In this document: positions 57,004-64,000 of the stretch, one piece after another
Layout of the letters: each line of letters starts with the position of its first letter
How positions within the stretch are numbered: the first letter of the stretch is position 1
Notes under the pieces: generated by a model
Seen by the model: only the letters and a program-made list of their open reading frames with translations
What the model was told of the DNA's origin: nothing
The model's database searches: none
Position numbers and translations under genes: made by a program
Source: Alphaproteobacteria bacterium
Lineage (GTDB): Bacteria > Pseudomonadota > Alphaproteobacteria > Rhizobiales > JAJFHC01
Assembly: GCA_021775805.1 (NCBI GenBank)
Contig: JAJFHD010000068.1
Span: 1 to 64,000, forward strand
Direction of reading: 5' to 3'
DNA: 64,000 bases

Positions 57004-57525
57004 TCAGTTTCCGGCGGCACGTGCAACGGTCAGCAGATGGCTGTCACACCGACGGCAATCGCTGCTGCCGAAGCCTTTCAACACGATATGGAAGCCCGGG
57101 CGATTGAGCAGCCGGCCGATCAGTTCGCACTCGTGACCGCCGGGTACGGCAAGGGCGGTGATCTCGGCTGCTCTTGTGGTCAGTCTGTCGATGTGCCAGT
57201 GCAGCTTCTTGGAGGAACGGAAATGGCGCCGCACCCGGGCCCTGATCCCACCGGGGCCTCTCGCGCTTCCCGCGTAGGCATACAATGCCGGCGGGAATAC
57301 TTGCTGCGCCCGCCCGGGCAGCGCGATCTCCACCGGTTCGTCAAGCCGAAGCAACACGACGTAGGCACCCTTGCTGTCGGGGATGTCATCGATGGAGCCA
57401 GGCGTGCACCAGGTTCCCGGTATTCCGGCGCCCGTGATGCTTTTGCGAAGCAGTTTCGGGTTTGTCGGGTGATCGCCAGGATACCATGCCGTAAACCGGC
57501 CTTGCGGTTCCATGCTTGAAGTCAC
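57004..57525 (-). CDS. DUF123 (GIY-YIG-related) protein
   Basis: This 173-residue protein contains KGAYVVLLRLDEPVEIALPG, LYAYAGSARGPGGIRARVRR, KKLHWHIDRLT and the C-terminal KGFGSSDCRRCDSHLL. These are the marks of the DUF123 group, which is distantly related to GIY-YIG nucleases (the YAYAGSA segment aligns with the second half of the motif) and ends with Cys-rich GSSDCxxCxSHL. GTG 57525 overlaps the stop of the ATP-grasp gene by four bases; ATG 57513 is an alternative. It is the last gene of a three-gene operon. The function of the family is not established. Confidence 0.85.
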   Translation of the reverse strand: MTSSMEPQGRFTAWYPGDHPTNPKLLRKSITGAGIPGTWCTPGSIDDIPDSKGAYVVLLRLDEPVEIALPGRAQQVFPPALYAYAGSARGPGGIRARVRRHFRSSKKLHWHIDRLTTRAAEITALAVPGGHECELIGRLLNRPGFHIVLKGFGSSDCRRCDSHLLTVARAAGN

Positions 57526-58787
57526 AACTGCACCTTCTTGTTTTCGCTGGCATGTGCCGGGGCGATCTCAAAATCGAGCCGGCCATGGGCGGTGCGCAGG
57601 GCCCGCTCCACCTCGTCCGGCTTGCCGGCGTGGGCGAAGATGAACCCAAGATACCTGTCGCCTTCGGGTAACGGCACGAGCCAGTCTCCGAAATGCGCGC
57701 TGATGATCACATCGTCGATTCCTGGGCAAGACCGGGCGGCCTCGAGTCCGGTGATGGACCGTAATTGTCCGGCTGCGGGGATCGGAATCATCATGACACC
57801 GGAGGCCCGGTCTTCGCGTTTCAGGTCGGCCTCGGGAAAACCCAGGGCATGGCGCAGGATCACTTCTTCGAGTTTTACGTCGCCTGCAAAGCTGAGCGCG
57901 CGTGAACACAGACCGCCGATCGACCGTGCAGCAAGCTCTATGACCCAGGCGCCCGTGTTGTTGAGACGTAGTTCCGCATGGATCGGGCCGTCCCGCAGTC
58001 CCAGGGCCCCGGCCGCGCGGGCGGTCTCGGCGAAGATCTCCTGCTGGTTGCCATCGGAAAGGCGTGAAGGCGTCACGTAGAGGGTTTCCTCGAAGAACGG
58101 GCCATCCAGAGGGTCGGGCTTGTCGAACAGGGCGAGGACATTCAGGTTGCCGTCTTTCAACAGACCCTCCAGGCTCACCTCCCGTCCCGGAATATAGCGC
58201 TCAATCAGGATCGAATTCTTGTGGCCTGCGTCAGTGGCCCCCGGCACTTGCTGCAAGATGGCGGCAATCCGCCGGCATGCCGCAAGGAACGCAATTTCAT
58301 TGTCGGCCCTGATCACACCTCGGCTCGCGGACAGATTGAGCGGCTTCAGGATGCAAGGGTAGGCCAGTGATTTGGCCGTCTCTGAAAGGTCGTCGTAGAG
58401 GCTGACCAGCCTGAACCACGGCGAACGGATGCCGGCCTGCGCCAGAACGCAACGAAAACGGTATTTGTTGTGTGCGGCCTCGACCGATTTAATTGAATTG
58501 TGCGGCAGACCCAGGGCTGCGGAGGCAACGGCCGCGAGCATGGTTGTTTCTTCGTCGGTTCCAACCACCGCGGCAACCGGGTAGGGGCGGGCATGGGCCA
58601 CGATCCGGGAAATGTTCTGCTCGTTGGGCTCGAAACCAAGCGACAGGGACCGGCCGGAGGAAAACGGCTCCAGAACCTGGCGGTGGTTTGAGCCGACCAC
58701 GACGTCGACACCGAGACGCCGCGCAGCATCCAGAAAGTCTTTCGCCCGGTAGGACGTGGCCGGTAGCAGGAGGAGCACCCTTGGCAT
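57522..58787 (-). CDS. ATP-grasp ligase
   Basis: This 421-residue protein has the ATP-grasp layout. There is an N-terminal Rossmann-like domain (MPRVLLLLPATSYRAKDFLD, VAAVVGTDEETTMLAAVASA), then NKYRFRCVLAQAGIRSPWFR, the ATP-binding CILKPLNLSASRGVIRADN, ILIERYIPGREVSLEGLL, and the metal-site region IHAELRLNNTGAWVIELAAR. It joins a carboxylate to an amine or thiol through an acyl phosphate, but the substrate is not evident. It lies 47 bases after the cystathionine-synthase/NifU fusion and overlaps the DUF123 gene, so the three may act in one small-molecule pathway. Confidence 0.9.
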   Translation of the reverse strand: MPRVLLLLPATSYRAKDFLDAARRLGVDVVVGSNHRQVLEPFSSGRSLSLGFEPNEQNISRIVAHARPYPVAAVVGTDEETTMLAAVASAALGLPHNSIKSVEAAHNKYRFRCVLAQAGIRSPWFRLVSLYDDLSETAKSLAYPCILKPLNLSASRGVIRADNEIAFLAACRRIAAILQQVPGATDAGHKNSILIERYIPGREVSLEGLLKDGNLNVLALFDKPDPLDGPFFEETLYVTPSRLSDGNQQEIFAETARAAGALGLRDGPIHAELRLNNTGAWVIELAARSIGGLCSRALSFAGDVKLEEVILRHALGFPEADLKREDRASGVMMIPIPAAGQLRSITGLEAARSCPGIDDVIISAHFGDWLVPLPEGDRYLGFIFAHAGKPDEVERALRTAHGRLDFEIAPAHASENKKVQL

Positions 58788-58834
58788 CTATCCATTGACC
58801 CCGAAACAGCTGATGTTGCGCACGGCGAGTGAAT

Positions 58835-60613
58835 TCAAGAGGGGCCTTTCCTGGTTTCGAAATAGGGGTTGGTGCCGCTGGCATGGTCAGTCACATCGAC
58901 AACGGAAACGATCTCGGGAACCTGTTCCCTGATCATGACTTCGACGCCCTGTCTCAAGGTGACGTCGGACATGGCGCAGCCCTGACAACCGCCCTCGAAC
59001 CGGATGTAGGCACAGTCGTTCTTGACTTCCACAAGCCGAACGAAACCTCCATGACCGCCAACGGCCGGATTGATCTGTTGGTCCAGAACGCGCCGCACGG
59101 CCGCCGCCGGCGACGTGCCGCGGTCAGACTGCAGATTTCGATCGGTGCCGGTGGCCGTGACGAGTTGCACATCCATGACTTCAGGCACGTAGTGGCGGAT
59201 CATGTCCGAGATGTTGCCCATGATCGGGATCGAAGCCCCCGGTGACCCGAAAATTCCGAATTTCGCGATGCCGTCCGCATAGCCCTGAAAAGTCAGACTG
59301 CCGCCCCTGTCTGCGAGCAGAGGACGAACTTTGTCATCCAGAAGGTCTTTGATCCTGGTTGCTACTTCGTCTTCGGGCTGGACCTCGTTGTCCGGGCCGA
59401 TGTCCTGCAGCGGGCTCTCGCCACTATGAGCCCGTGCGGCGGTCGCGGATTGCGCCAGTGCCTGTTCAAGGTCGGCAATCAGGTCCTGGGTATTCTCAAG
59501 GCCGATGGAAAGGCGCAACAAGTCCGGTGGAACCCGTGTCGACGGTCCCTCGATACTGGCGCGTTGTTCGATCAGGCTCTCGACGCCGCCAAGCGAGGTG
59601 GCGCGCTTGAACACCGCCACCCGGGCCGCGGTCGCCACGGCGGCGGCTTCACCGTGTGCATGGCGCAGCGACAGCATGCCGCCGAAGCCGCCGGACATCT
59701 GGCGTGCGGCTGTGGTGTGGCCGGGATGGCCGGGCAGTCCGGGGTACAACACATGGGAGACCTGGGGATGCCCCTCGAAATGGCGTGCGATGGCGAGTGC
59801 CCCTTCGCAACTGCGTTGGACCCGCACGAACAAGGTGCGCATTCCGCGCAACAGCAACCAGGCCTCGAACGGACCCAACACGGCGCCTGCGTCGCGGCGC
59901 CAGGCGCGTATGCGCTGCCAGAACGAATCCTGTTCTGCGCACACCACCGCGCCGGCAAGCACGTCGCTGTGGCCGTTCAGGTACTTGCTGGCAGAATGGA
60001 CGACCAGGTCGGCGCCGAGTTCGAGCGGGCGGGTCAGCACGGGCGTCGCCACCGTGCTGTCGACGGCAACACGGGCACGGACAGCCCGCGCGATTTCCAC
60101 TGCAGCTGCGATGTCGGTGATTTCCCAGGTTGGATTTGCCGGTGTTTCAAGCCAGACCAGCCGGGTCCTGCCGGGGCGCATTGCGCCGGCCAGCACCGTC
60201 AGGTCGGTCGTGTCCACGAATTCCACGTCGAGACCCCACGACATGGCAAAATCGATCAGCCAGGTCCGCAAGGCCCAGTACATGACCCGCGACGCCACCA
60301 CATGATCGCCCGGCAGCAACGACTGAAAGACGGCATTCGCTGCCGCCATGCCGGAGGCAAAGAGCAGGCAATCGCTGCCACCCTCAAGGGCCGCCAGGAG
60401 TTGTTCGGGTTCGTCGTAGGTCGGATTGTGGGGCCGCGTGTAGCCGCGCCCGGAACTGTAGCCGCCGTCTGGATCCCGTTCGTAGGTGGTGGACAGATGC
60501 AGGGGCGGCACCAGTGCCCGCGTGACCTCGTCGATCTTCCCCATCGCCTGCGCTGCCAGAGTCTCAGGCGCGAGCGGGTGCGCCGGTCGGCCTTGATTTT
60601 TGTCACCGGTCAT
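58835..60613 (-). CDS. Cystathionine gamma-synthase-like PLP enzyme fused to two NifU domains
   Basis: This 592-residue protein joins a Cys/Met-metabolism PLP enzyme to two C-terminal NifU-like domains. The PLP part (about 10-390) has ALVPPLHLSTTYERD, YTRPHNPTYDEPEQLLAALE and HSASKYLNGHSDVLAGAV, where the SASKY lysine binds PLP. NifU domain 1 (about 425-500) has LADRGGSLTFQGYADGIAKF but no CxxC. NifU domain 2 (about 505-580) keeps VGGHGGFVRLVEV and EGGCQGCAMSDVTL, with the Fe-S-scaffold CxxC. AGGAGGC precedes the ATG. A sulfur-mobilising enzyme tied to an Fe-S scaffold is plausible, but the fusion is not one I know. Confidence 0.88.
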   Translation of the reverse strand: MTGDKNQGRPAHPLAPETLAAQAMGKIDEVTRALVPPLHLSTTYERDPDGGYSSGRGYTRPHNPTYDEPEQLLAALEGGSDCLLFASGMAAANAVFQSLLPGDHVVASRVMYWALRTWLIDFAMSWGLDVEFVDTTDLTVLAGAMRPGRTRLVWLETPANPTWEITDIAAAVEIARAVRARVAVDSTVATPVLTRPLELGADLVVHSASKYLNGHSDVLAGAVVCAEQDSFWQRIRAWRRDAGAVLGPFEAWLLLRGMRTLFVRVQRSCEGALAIARHFEGHPQVSHVLYPGLPGHPGHTTAARQMSGGFGGMLSLRHAHGEAAAVATAARVAVFKRATSLGGVESLIEQRASIEGPSTRVPPDLLRLSIGLENTQDLIADLEQALAQSATAARAHSGESPLQDIGPDNEVQPEDEVATRIKDLLDDKVRPLLADRGGSLTFQGYADGIAKFGIFGSPGASIPIMGNISDMIRHYVPEVMDVQLVTATGTDRNLQSDRGTSPAAAVRRVLDQQINPAVGGHGGFVRLVEVKNDCAYIRFEGGCQGCAMSDVTLRQGVEVMIREQVPEIVSVVDVTDHASGTNPYFETRKGPS

Positions 60614-60868
60614 TCTTGCCTCAAGCCTCCTGGGGTGCGCAGCCTGCGTGCTTGTGCCAGTCTGTCATTGCCGGAAGGGGCAATCAAGGTGAGGTATCGG
60701 CTTGCCCCGGTCTTTGCTTTCAACTTCCGATCGACCCCGATGAACTGGTGGGTAGTCTGAATGCCGAGCGGTATGCCGTTTTCACACGGAACCGTGGTGC
60801 CCGGTTTTGAGAATTGCCCGAAATTGAGTTCAATGGGCCAGGACGTCGAATCACGAGAGGAAATTGAA

Positions 60869-62062
60869 ATGAGAATCGATGCCCTTCCGGGCCCCCGGTG
60901 TTGGACGCTCCGGCTTGTCATCGCCGTTTTTGTTTGCGTGTCGGTAACGCCCGCCAGCGCTGAGACCTTTTCGCAATATTTGAGCAAATTGCGGGGCGAT
61001 GCCAGGGCTTCAGGGATCTCGGACAAGGTCATCAGCGCCGCGTTCAAGGGATTGAAACCCAACATGAAGCTGATTCCCCTGACGACCAGGCAACCGGAGT
61101 TCCTGCAGCCGGTGGGGCGGTATCTTTCAAAACGCGTGACGTCCTCCCAGATCAGGAACGGCCGCAAGCGCGTCCGGAAGCACGCCAAGGACCTGGCTGC
61201 GGCAGAGCGTCGGTTTGGCGTCAACCGCTACATCGTGGCGGCCATCTGGGGACTTGAAACCAACTATGGCGGTTATGTGGGGAAGAGCGACATTTTCCGT
61301 TCGCTTGCAACTCTGGGATGGAAGCGGTACCGCGGCGAGTTTTTCCGAAAGCAGTTCATCGATGCGCTCCACATCATGCAAACCGAGAAGATCGGCCGCC
61401 GCCGGATGATCGGATCGTGGGCGGGAGGCATGGGCCAAACCCAGTTCATTCCGTCCAGTTACCGTGAGCATGCCGTTGATTTCGACGGCGACGGCCGCCG
61501 GGACCTGTGGCGTTCGACCGCGGATGCGCTGGGTTCCACAGCGAACTACCTCGTCAAATACGGATGGGTGCCGGGCGAGCCGTGGGGCTATCCCGTCATC
61601 CTGCCGAAGGACCTGCCCCGGACGGCATGGACACGCCCCTGGAAGGATTGGGCGACGGCCGGTGTGCGGCGTAAGGACGGGGGCAAATTCCCCGCGAAGT
61701 CACAGGCGACGCTGTTGTTTCCGGCAGGCTCGGAAGGCCCGGCCTATCTGGTGACGCAGAACTATACCGCCATCCGGAACTACAATTGGTCCGACTCTTA
61801 TGTTTTGTCGGTGACACGCCTGGCGGCGCACCTGAGCGGCAGGCCGCCGCCGACCCAAAAATGGCCGACGCGTTCGCCGCTGCTCAAGCCGCAGCGCCAG
61901 AAAATTCAATCCCTGCTTGCTCAAAAGGGGTATCCGGTGCCCAACCGGATAGGCCGTATCACGCTGGAAATGCGCAAAGTCATCCGGGACTATCAGTTGT
62001 CGCGCGGCCTCGTTGCCGACGGCCACCCGGATCTGGAACTGCTGAAGGCGTTGGGCGGGTAG
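60869..62062 (+). CDS. Lytic murein transglycosylase (MltB family)
   Basis: This 397-residue exported enzyme cleaves peptidoglycan glycan strands. The signal peptide is LRLVIAVFVCVSVTPASA. The MltB-type domain has YIVAAIWGLETNYGGYVGKS with the catalytic glutamate in LETNYG, IGSWAGGMGQTQFIPSSYRE and DGDGRRDLW. A peptidoglycan-binding_1-like domain ends the protein (RITLEMRKVIRDYQLSRGLV). GAGAGGAA precedes ATG 60869; the upstream frame to 60761 is unsupported. It is divergent from the cystathionine-synthase/NifU operon across about 255 bases that hold no gene. Confidence 0.93.
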   Translation: MRIDALPGPRCWTLRLVIAVFVCVSVTPASAETFSQYLSKLRGDARASGISDKVISAAFKGLKPNMKLIPLTTRQPEFLQPVGRYLSKRVTSSQIRNGRKRVRKHAKDLAAAERRFGVNRYIVAAIWGLETNYGGYVGKSDIFRSLATLGWKRYRGEFFRKQFIDALHIMQTEKIGRRRMIGSWAGGMGQTQFIPSSYREHAVDFDGDGRRDLWRSTADALGSTANYLVKYGWVPGEPWGYPVILPKDLPRTAWTRPWKDWATAGVRRKDGGKFPAKSQATLLFPAGSEGPAYLVTQNYTAIRNYNWSDSYVLSVTRLAAHLSGRPPPTQKWPTRSPLLKPQRQKIQSLLAQKGYPVPNRIGRITLEMRKVIRDYQLSRGLVADGHPDLELLKALGG

Positions 62063-62176
62063 CCTGTTGCGGTCAGTTGGGATGTCGTTGAGCGGCCATC
62101 ACTTTGTGTCCAACCCAGTGACATGATGTGGCTCCATCAATCGATCCAGGGCGACCGGGTGTTGCGCCAGAACGGG

Positions 62177-62674
62177 TTACACCTTGGTTACTGCCGGGAG
62201 GATGGTAGCGACCAGACTGTCCGGATCGTCTGACACATCGACTGTCAGAACATGTTCGTCGCTGTCCGGCGGTTCCAGGGCTGCAAACTGACTCTCAAGC
62301 AGACCCGGAGGCATGAAATGGTCACGGCGTGCATCGAGGCGGGCGCGCAGTGTTTCGGGGCTGCCGGTGAGATAGATGAAGGTTGCGTCCGGATCGCCGT
62401 GCCGCAGCCTGTCGCGGTAGGTCCGCTTGAGCGCGGAGCAGGAAACGACAGCGTTCGAGCCGTTCAGGCAGCATCGCCCGATTTCACGGGCAATTGCATC
62501 CAGCCACGGCCAACGGTCGTCATCGGTCAACGGCTGGCCCGAAGCCATCTTGGTACGGTTTTCAGGCGGATGTAGGTCGTCTCCCTCAATGAACCGAGCG
62601 CGGAGCCGGTCGGCGAGGGCGGTGCCGACGGTGGTCTTGCCGCAACCGCACACACCCATGACGATAATGATCAT
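62177..62674 (-). CDS. Gluconokinase
   Basis: This 165-residue GntK-type kinase phosphorylates gluconate to 6-phosphogluconate. It has P-loop GVCGCGKTT at 7-15, IEGDDLHPPENRTKMASGQP, DDDRWPWLDAI and SCSALKRTYRDRLR, all family hallmarks. Its ATG overlaps the stop of the 6-phosphogluconate dehydrogenase gene (ATGA), so the two consecutive enzymes of the pathway are coupled. Confidence 0.96.
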   Translation of the reverse strand: MIIIVMGVCGCGKTTVGTALADRLRARFIEGDDLHPPENRTKMASGQPLTDDDRWPWLDAIAREIGRCCLNGSNAVVSCSALKRTYRDRLRHGDPDATFIYLTGSPETLRARLDARRDHFMPPGLLESQFAALEPPDSDEHVLTVDVSDDPDSLVATILPAVTKV

Positions 62675-64000
62675 GGGTCACCAGAGTGCCAGGGGCCGTG
62701 GAAGACGCCGTCTTCGCCCTGACGCTTCAAACCATGTGCGCCGAACCGATCCCTTTGCAGCTGGACCAAAGCTGTCGGCAGCCGTGGCGTGTGGCACGCA
62801 TCATGGTAGGTCAGGCAACTGGCGAGGACGGAGACTGGAACGCCGGCTTGCGTCGCCTGGCCTACAGTCCGGCGCAGTGCGCCAATTCGCCGGGCAACAA
62901 AGGCGCCTGTCGCCGCTGGGTCGGCCATCAGGTCCAGCAGCGCCATGCGCAGGATCGACCCGGAGCGCCAGACGCCGGCGACGTCCTGAAGCTCGATTGC
63001 CCAGTTGTACCGGACAGAACCTGCTTCCAACAGATGGATACCTTGTGCCAGGGCGGTTGCCATGGCGGCGCCCAGACCATCATGAATGTCCTGCGTCGAG
63101 AGGCTGACGCCAGTTTTTCCGGCCGTCGAAACGCCGCGGTGTCTGAGGGCGCTGTGAGACGAGATCTGGCGCACTGCGACGGCCTCTGCGATGGCCGGTA
63201 CGGGCACGCCCAAATCCAGGGCCGTGGCGACACACCAGCTTCCGGTTCCCTTCTGGCCGGCGGCATCATCGACAATATCGAGGAGTGCCTGGCCGGTCTC
63301 GGAGTCGGTTGTCCGCAGCACTTCGGCGCTGATTTCCATCAGATAGCCGTTGAGTTCGCCCTCTTGCCAACAGGCCAGGGTGTCTCCGGCGGCACGGGGG
63401 GACATTCCGGTTGCCTGGAGCAGGGCACAGCTCTCGGCGATGGCCTGCATGATGGCGTATTCGATTCCGTTGTGCACGGTTTTGACGAAATGGCCGGCAC
63501 CACCGGTCCCAAACCAGGCGAGGCAGGCTGCGCCCTCGTGGCGCGCGGCGATCGTGCTCAACAGTGATACCAGCGAAACGCGCGTATCGACCGGACATCC
63601 CAACATCAGGGAAGGGCCATGGCGTGCACCTTCGGCACCGCCCGACACACCCAGACCGGCAAAGTTCAGAGCCTGTTTCCCCAGAACCGCGGCGCGCGCC
63701 TGTGTGTCCCGGAAATCGGAATTGCCGCCGTCGATCACGGTGTCTCCGGGGTCCAGGACCGAAATCAGATCGTGGATCAGAGCCGTGAGCGGCTCACCTG
63801 CCTTGACCATGGCGAGAACCGTGCGCGGTGCATCCAGACCGGCCGCGAGACCCTCGAGGCTTTCGCACACAGTTATCCCGGGGGCGTGCCAGCTTCGGGC
63901 CTGGGGCCATGGATCCCAGACGGCCACCTCGTGGCCTGCACAGTGGAAGTTCAAGGCCAGATTTCGACCCATGACGCCCAGTCCAATGATAGCCAGCTTC
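62671..64000 (-). CDS. 6-phosphogluconate dehydrogenase (start beyond the window)
   Basis: This enzyme oxidises and decarboxylates 6-phosphogluconate to ribulose 5-phosphate. The N-terminal Rossmann motif KLAIIGLGVMGRNLALNF is at the right edge of the window and its first residues lie outside. DGGNSDFRDTQARAA, GLGVSGGAEGARHGPSLMLG, GAGHFVKTVHNGIEYAIMQA and DIVDDAAGQKGTGSWCVATA are classic. It is followed by gluconokinase with a four-base overlap. Confidence 0.96.
   Translation of the reverse strand, partial: KLAIIGLGVMGRNLALNFHCAGHEVAVWDPWPQARSWHAPGITVCESLEGLAAGLDAPRTVLAMVKAGEPLTALIHDLISVLDPGDTVIDGGNSDFRDTQARAAVLGKQALNFAGLGVSGGAEGARHGPSLMLGCPVDTRVSLVSLLSTIAARHEGAACLAWFGTGGAGHFVKTVHNGIEYAIMQAIAESCALLQATGMSPRAAGDTLACWQEGELNGYLMEISAEVLRTTDSETGQALLDIVDDAAGQKGTGSWCVATALDLGVPVPAIAEAVAVRQISSHSALRHRGVSTAGKTGVSLSTQDIHDGLGAAMATALAQGIHLLEAGSVRYNWAIELQDVAGVWRSGSILRMALLDLMADPAATGAFVARRIGALRRTVGQATQAGVPVSVLASCLTYHDACHTPRLPTALVQLQRDRFGAHGLKRQGEDGVFHGPWHSGDP

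Noticed and set aside
59426..60760. A 444-codon plus-strand frame opposite the cystathionine-synthase/NifU gene
   Set aside because: It is fully antisense to a gene with clear motifs, has a composition rich in Arg, His, Gly and Gln, and matches no family. It is a shadow frame in GC-rich DNA.
62686..63567. A 293-codon plus-strand frame over the 6-phosphogluconate dehydrogenase gene
   Set aside because: It is antisense to a textbook enzyme with intact motifs.

Overview
The window looks like about 64 kb of an alphaproteobacterial chromosome, probably Hyphomicrobiales or Rhodobacterales. The basis is a FixL-type haem-PAS kinase, the protein sequences in general and a moderately high GC content judged by eye. 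No rRNA genes, CRISPR arrays or complete prophages were seen. The only RNA gene recognised is a tRNA-Thr(TGT) at the left end.

Layout. (1) 0-2 kb: tRNA-Thr, then the decayed 3' end of a HerA/VirD4-like DNA-transfer ATPase interrupted by an IS3-family element whose own orfA carries a stop codon. (2) 2.4-17.4 kb: an insecticidal-type toxin complex (Tc). One gene encodes a fused TcB-TcC cocoon of 2555 aa with a C-terminal cargo domain I do not recognise. It converges on a TcA gene of 2444 aa that carries six Asp-box motifs, suggesting a beta-propeller, where receptor-binding domains normally sit. (3) 18-40 kb: a low-oxygen and energy-stress island. It holds a FixL-like hybrid kinase, an OmpR-type regulator, a Crp/Fnr regulator, the arginine deiminase pathway (antiporter, arcA, arcB, arcC), a Spy/CpxP-like protein, a host-attachment/baeRF-type protein, an FtsH protease, an RbbA/HlyD-type ABC exporter, a PHA synthase and a ribosome-hibernation/cold-shock fusion. 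Two enzyme remnants remain: an archaeal-type SAM synthetase C-terminus and an N-ATPase gamma subunit. Fnr-type sites lie upstream of arc, spy and between hlyD and phaC, which ties these units into one probable regulon. IS3-family remnants lie at both edges (18.1 and 39.9 kb) and inside it (27.6 kb).

(4) 40-54.3 kb: a cluster of unfamiliar composition around a SARP/TPR regulator. On one side are a PAP2/haloperoxidase-like enzyme with a GMH repeat and a subtilase. On the divergent side are small proteins, a putative outer-membrane protein, a holin-like membrane protein, an SGNH hydrolase-amidase-M15 peptidase triple fusion, a trypsin-nuclease fusion and a DUF3616-like exported protein. The large hydrolases show no signal peptide. 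This cluster is my best candidate for an undescribed system. (5) 54.4-64 kb: a lipoprotein, a macrodomain next to a crystallin-J1-like fragment, a small phosphatase, an operon of a cystathionine-synthase/NifU fusion with an ATP-grasp ligase and a DUF123 protein, an MltB-type transglycosylase, gluconokinase and the start-truncated 6-phosphogluconate dehydrogenase.

All function calls come from reading motifs in the translated sequence. No database search was run.
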